64,000 bases of DNA from Persicitalea sp963716085 (GTDB taxonomy: Bacteria > Bacteroidota > Bacteroidia > Cytophagales > Spirosomataceae): assembly GCA_963716085.1 (NCBI GenBank), contig OY970288.1:2914001-2978000 (forward strand), read 5' to 3'. Positions 61,955-64,000 of this stretch are shown here, piece after piece. The notes under the pieces were generated by a model. That model ran no database searches, was not told where the DNA came from, and saw only the letters and a list, made by a program, of their open reading frames with translations. Numbering within the stretch: position 1 is the stretch's first letter; every line of letters begins with the position of its first letter. The position numbers were made by a program, and so were the translations under genes.

Positions 61955-62106
61955 CAAGCCTCGGAGAGGCGCAAGCTTTGTAGAAAAAAGCGTTCAAAAA
62001 TTAATTCCAGCCTCGGAGAGGCGCAACCTTATCTCCGTAGTTGCGCCCCTCCGGGGCTGGAATCCTCGTTTACCTGTTCTCTACGAAGGTTTAGCCTCTC
62101 CGAGGC
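61955..62106. repeat. four-copy palindromic repeat between sulfatase genes
   Basis: Copies of an AGCCTCGGAGAGGCGCAA-type unit lie at 61957-61974, 62009-62026 and, inverted, at 62041-62058; the fourth (62094-62106) keeps only the palindromic core. Copies 2 and 3 form a 22-bp hairpin (62005-62062) with two mismatches around a 14-base loop. Confidence 0.8.
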
Positions 62107-62146
62107 CACTTTTGAGTACTAAAAAAAATTTCGTACGCTATTGGTA

Positions 62147-63997
62147 ATGAATTATGAGATGCTTTTGAGTCGGCGAGCAGTTTTTGCCGTCGCTTTCTTT
62201 TTTTGCAGTTTTTACTTTGCAAAAGCGCAAACTACCGAACGTCCCAACATCCTTTGGATTGTCAGTGAAGACAATAGCCCTTTTATCGGGGCGTACGGAG
62301 ATAAGTTCGCCACGACGCCCAACATCGACCGGCTGGCGACGCAGGGCGTGCTTTATACCAATGCTTTTGCCACCGCGCCCGTGTGCGCGCCTTCGCGCTC
62401 GACGCTGATCACGGGCATGTACCCGCCCAGCATCGGGACGGAGAATATGCGGAGTACCTACCCTATCCCTGACTTTGTCAAGTTTTATCCCAAGTACCTG
62501 CGGGAGAAGGGCTACTATACGACCAACAACGTCAAGAAGGACTACAACGTGGAGGAAGACCAGGAGGAGGCCTGGGACGAGTCGAGCAATGATGCCACCT
62601 ACAAGAACCGCAAGAAGGGGCAGCCGTTTTTTGCTATTTTCAACACCACCATCTCCCACGAAAGCTGCATTCATAAATCCATCCCTACGGCCGAGCTTCG
62701 CCACAAACCCACCGACGTAACGCTACCACCCTACCACCCCGACACGCCCGAAATGCGGCACGACTGGGCGCAGTACTATGATAAGGTCGAGGACATGGAT
62801 ACGTTTGTCGGCAAAGTGCTGGTCGATTTGGAAAAATCCGGCGAGGCTGAAAACACCATCGTCTTTTATTACAGCGACCACGGCGGCGTGCTGGGCCGCA
62901 GCAAGCGCTTTATGTACGAGTCGGGGCTGCACATTCCGCTGGTGATTCGCTTTCCCAAGAAGTGGGCGCACCTCGCGCCCGGCAAGGCGGGTACCAAGAC
63001 GGACCGCATCGTGACGTTCCTGGACTTCGCCCCTACCCTGCTGAGTCTGGCGGGCGTCGAAATCCCCGACTACATGCAGGGCAAAGCCTTTTTGGGCAAG
63101 CAGCAGGCCGCCCCGCGCGACTACGCCCACAACTTCCGGGGCCGCATGGACGAGCGCATGGACCTGGTGCGGAGCGTACGCGACAAGAAGTACCGCTACA
63201 TCCGCAATTACATGCCGCACAAGATTTACGGCCAGTACATCGAGTACCTGTGGCGCGCCCCTTCGATGAAGTCCTGGGAAGCGGCCTACAAGGCCGGGAC
63301 GCTGAACGAGACGCAAAAGAAATTCTGGCAGACCAAGCCCGCGGAAGAACTCTTCGACATCGAGGCTGACCCGCACAACGTCAAAAACCTGGCGGGCGAT
63401 CCGAAGTACAAGTCCGTGCTGGAAAAGATGCGCAAAGCCAACCATGACCACGCCATCGAAATTAAAGACGTGGGTTTCTTGCCCGAAGCGATGATGGAAG
63501 ATATTTCCAACATCGTTCCCCTGTACGACTACGCCCGCAGCGGCCACTACGATGCAAAGAAAGTGGTGGAAGCTGCCGAACTGGCTTCCGAAGGCGATGC
63601 GAAGAACATCTCTAAACTCATGAAAATGCTGGAAGACAAAGATCCGGTCGTGCGCTATTGGGCCGCCACGGGCTGCACCATCCTGGATCACCACGCTACG
63701 CCCGCCAAGTACGACCTCATCGCCTTATTGAAGGACAAAGAAGTAAGTGTCCGCATCGCGGCCGCCGAAGCACTGACGCATTTGGGCGAAAAAGATAAGG
63801 CGGTGAAAGTGCTAGCCGAAGCCCTTGGTAGTGACCTTCAGATGGCTCGGGTGCAAGCGCTCAATATTTTGGAGCAACTCGGCGACGATGCCCTTCCGGC
63901 TTATCCGATGGTCGAGAAGCTGGTGAAAGACAAAAAGAAAAACGCCGACTACGACCTGCGGGCGGCGGAGAAACTACTGACTTCTTTGAAAAAATAA
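62147..63997 (+). CDS. secreted type I sulfatase with HEAT repeats (sulfatase 2)
   Basis: A 616-residue exported sulfatase; an in-frame ATG at 62159 is an alternative start and lies closer to the signal LLSRRAVFAVAFFFCSFYFA. Cys80 in APVCAPSRSTLITGMY is the formylglycine site; IVSEDNSPFIGAYG near residue 35 and YYSDHGGVLGRSKRF near 245 complete the metal site. After the sulfatase fold the last 150 residues are HEAT-like repeats (DPVVRYWAATGCTILD, VSVRIAAAEALTHLG, MARVQALNILEQLG). Such fusions occur in Bacteroidota and Planctomycetota. The substrate is unknown. The stop codon ends 3 bp from the window edge. Confidence 0.93.
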   Translation: MNYEMLLSRRAVFAVAFFFCSFYFAKAQTTERPNILWIVSEDNSPFIGAYGDKFATTPNIDRLATQGVLYTNAFATAPVCAPSRSTLITGMYPPSIGTENMRSTYPIPDFVKFYPKYLREKGYYTTNNVKKDYNVEEDQEEAWDESSNDATYKNRKKGQPFFAIFNTTISHESCIHKSIPTAELRHKPTDVTLPPYHPDTPEMRHDWAQYYDKVEDMDTFVGKVLVDLEKSGEAENTIVFYYSDHGGVLGRSKRFMYESGLHIPLVIRFPKKWAHLAPGKAGTKTDRIVTFLDFAPTLLSLAGVEIPDYMQGKAFLGKQQAAPRDYAHNFRGRMDERMDLVRSVRDKKYRYIRNYMPHKIYGQYIEYLWRAPSMKSWEAAYKAGTLNETQKKFWQTKPAEELFDIEADPHNVKNLAGDPKYKSVLEKMRKANHDHAIEIKDVGFLPEAMMEDISNIVPLYDYARSGHYDAKKVVEAAELASEGDAKNISKLMKMLEDKDPVVRYWAATGCTILDHHATPAKYDLIALLKDKEVSVRIAAAEALTHLGEKDKAVKVLAEALGSDLQMARVQALNILEQLGDDALPAYPMVEKLVKDKKKNADYDLRAAEKLLTSLKK

Positions 63998-64000
63998 GCC

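Noticed and set aside
62723..63694. 323-residue minus-strand frame within sulfatase 2
   Set aside because: A shadow of the sulfatase and HEAT coding sequence.
1..64000. tRNA, rRNA or riboswitch genes
   Set aside because: I saw no cloverleaf or conserved RNA motif by eye; tRNAscan or Infernal would be decisive.

Overview
The window looks like the chromosome of a Bacteroidota bacterium, most likely order Cytophagales and a Spirosomaceae-like lineage. That placement is inference from family content: GLPGLI, DUF4249 and DUF5723 proteins, TonB-linked outer-membrane barrels, an AraC-type hybrid two-component regulator, TAnnTTTG-like promoters, and almost no Shine-Dalgarno sequences. G+C is a little above 50 %. 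I see 45 protein genes and no rRNA, tRNA, CRISPR array or intact insertion sequence.

Positions 1-9,040 hold a minus-strand sugar-catabolism cluster. It reads from right to left: a five-domain ThuA / PVC-type dehydrogenase / HEAT / beta-sandwich / azurin lipoprotein, a GH127-type beta-L-arabinofuranosidase, a ThuA lipoprotein, a Gfo/Idh/MocA protein that lacks the usual EKP lysine, and a ketose-3-epimerase-like TIM barrel. Positions 9,240-21,199 are mixed housekeeping and envelope genes: RRM protein, YfcE phosphodiesterase, FabH, a TonB-type barrel with its GLPGLI partner, OmpA, a Tat-exported phosphotriesterase homologue, an acyl-CoA ligase, a threonine dehydratase and a small barrel. Positions 21,256-29,404 carry a GAF-PAS histidine kinase, a luciferase-like oxidoreductase and an apparent operon of Uma2, DUF4249, TonB receptor, NTF2-like and GNAT genes.

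Positions 30,009-42,866 contain a secreted ice-binding-type (DUF3494) mosaic protein, a PHP hydrolase, an M28 peptidase, a MerR regulator, alaS, a sialidase-fold protein and a GH3 adenylating enzyme. Positions 42,974-47,935 hold a HELGH zinc-protease-like gene and a four-gene secreted carbohydrate operon that includes a lipoprotein alpha-acetolactate decarboxylase. Positions 48,012-52,454 hold an ATPase of the DUF4143 type behind an 18-bp inverted repeat, a DUF5723 barrel and an orphan circularly permuted ATP-grasp protein.

The most distinctive stretch is 52,522-60,225. A hybrid sensor kinase with an AraC output is followed by four direct copies of TGACGGAT spaced 21, 31 and 21 bp apart, then by three secreted proteins: two paralogues with AbfB-like ends flanking a CAP / bulb-lectin / fucolectin-like fusion. 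A perfect 27-bp hairpin closes this block and two sulfatases follow. I read this as a regulated secreted-lectin island with no SusC/SusD pair in the window; its function is unknown.

The non-coding DNA is also structured. Several intergenic regions contain short 7-8 bp tandem words facing an inverted partner array, with a different word at most loci. Three other gaps hold clusters of small REP-like palindromes.
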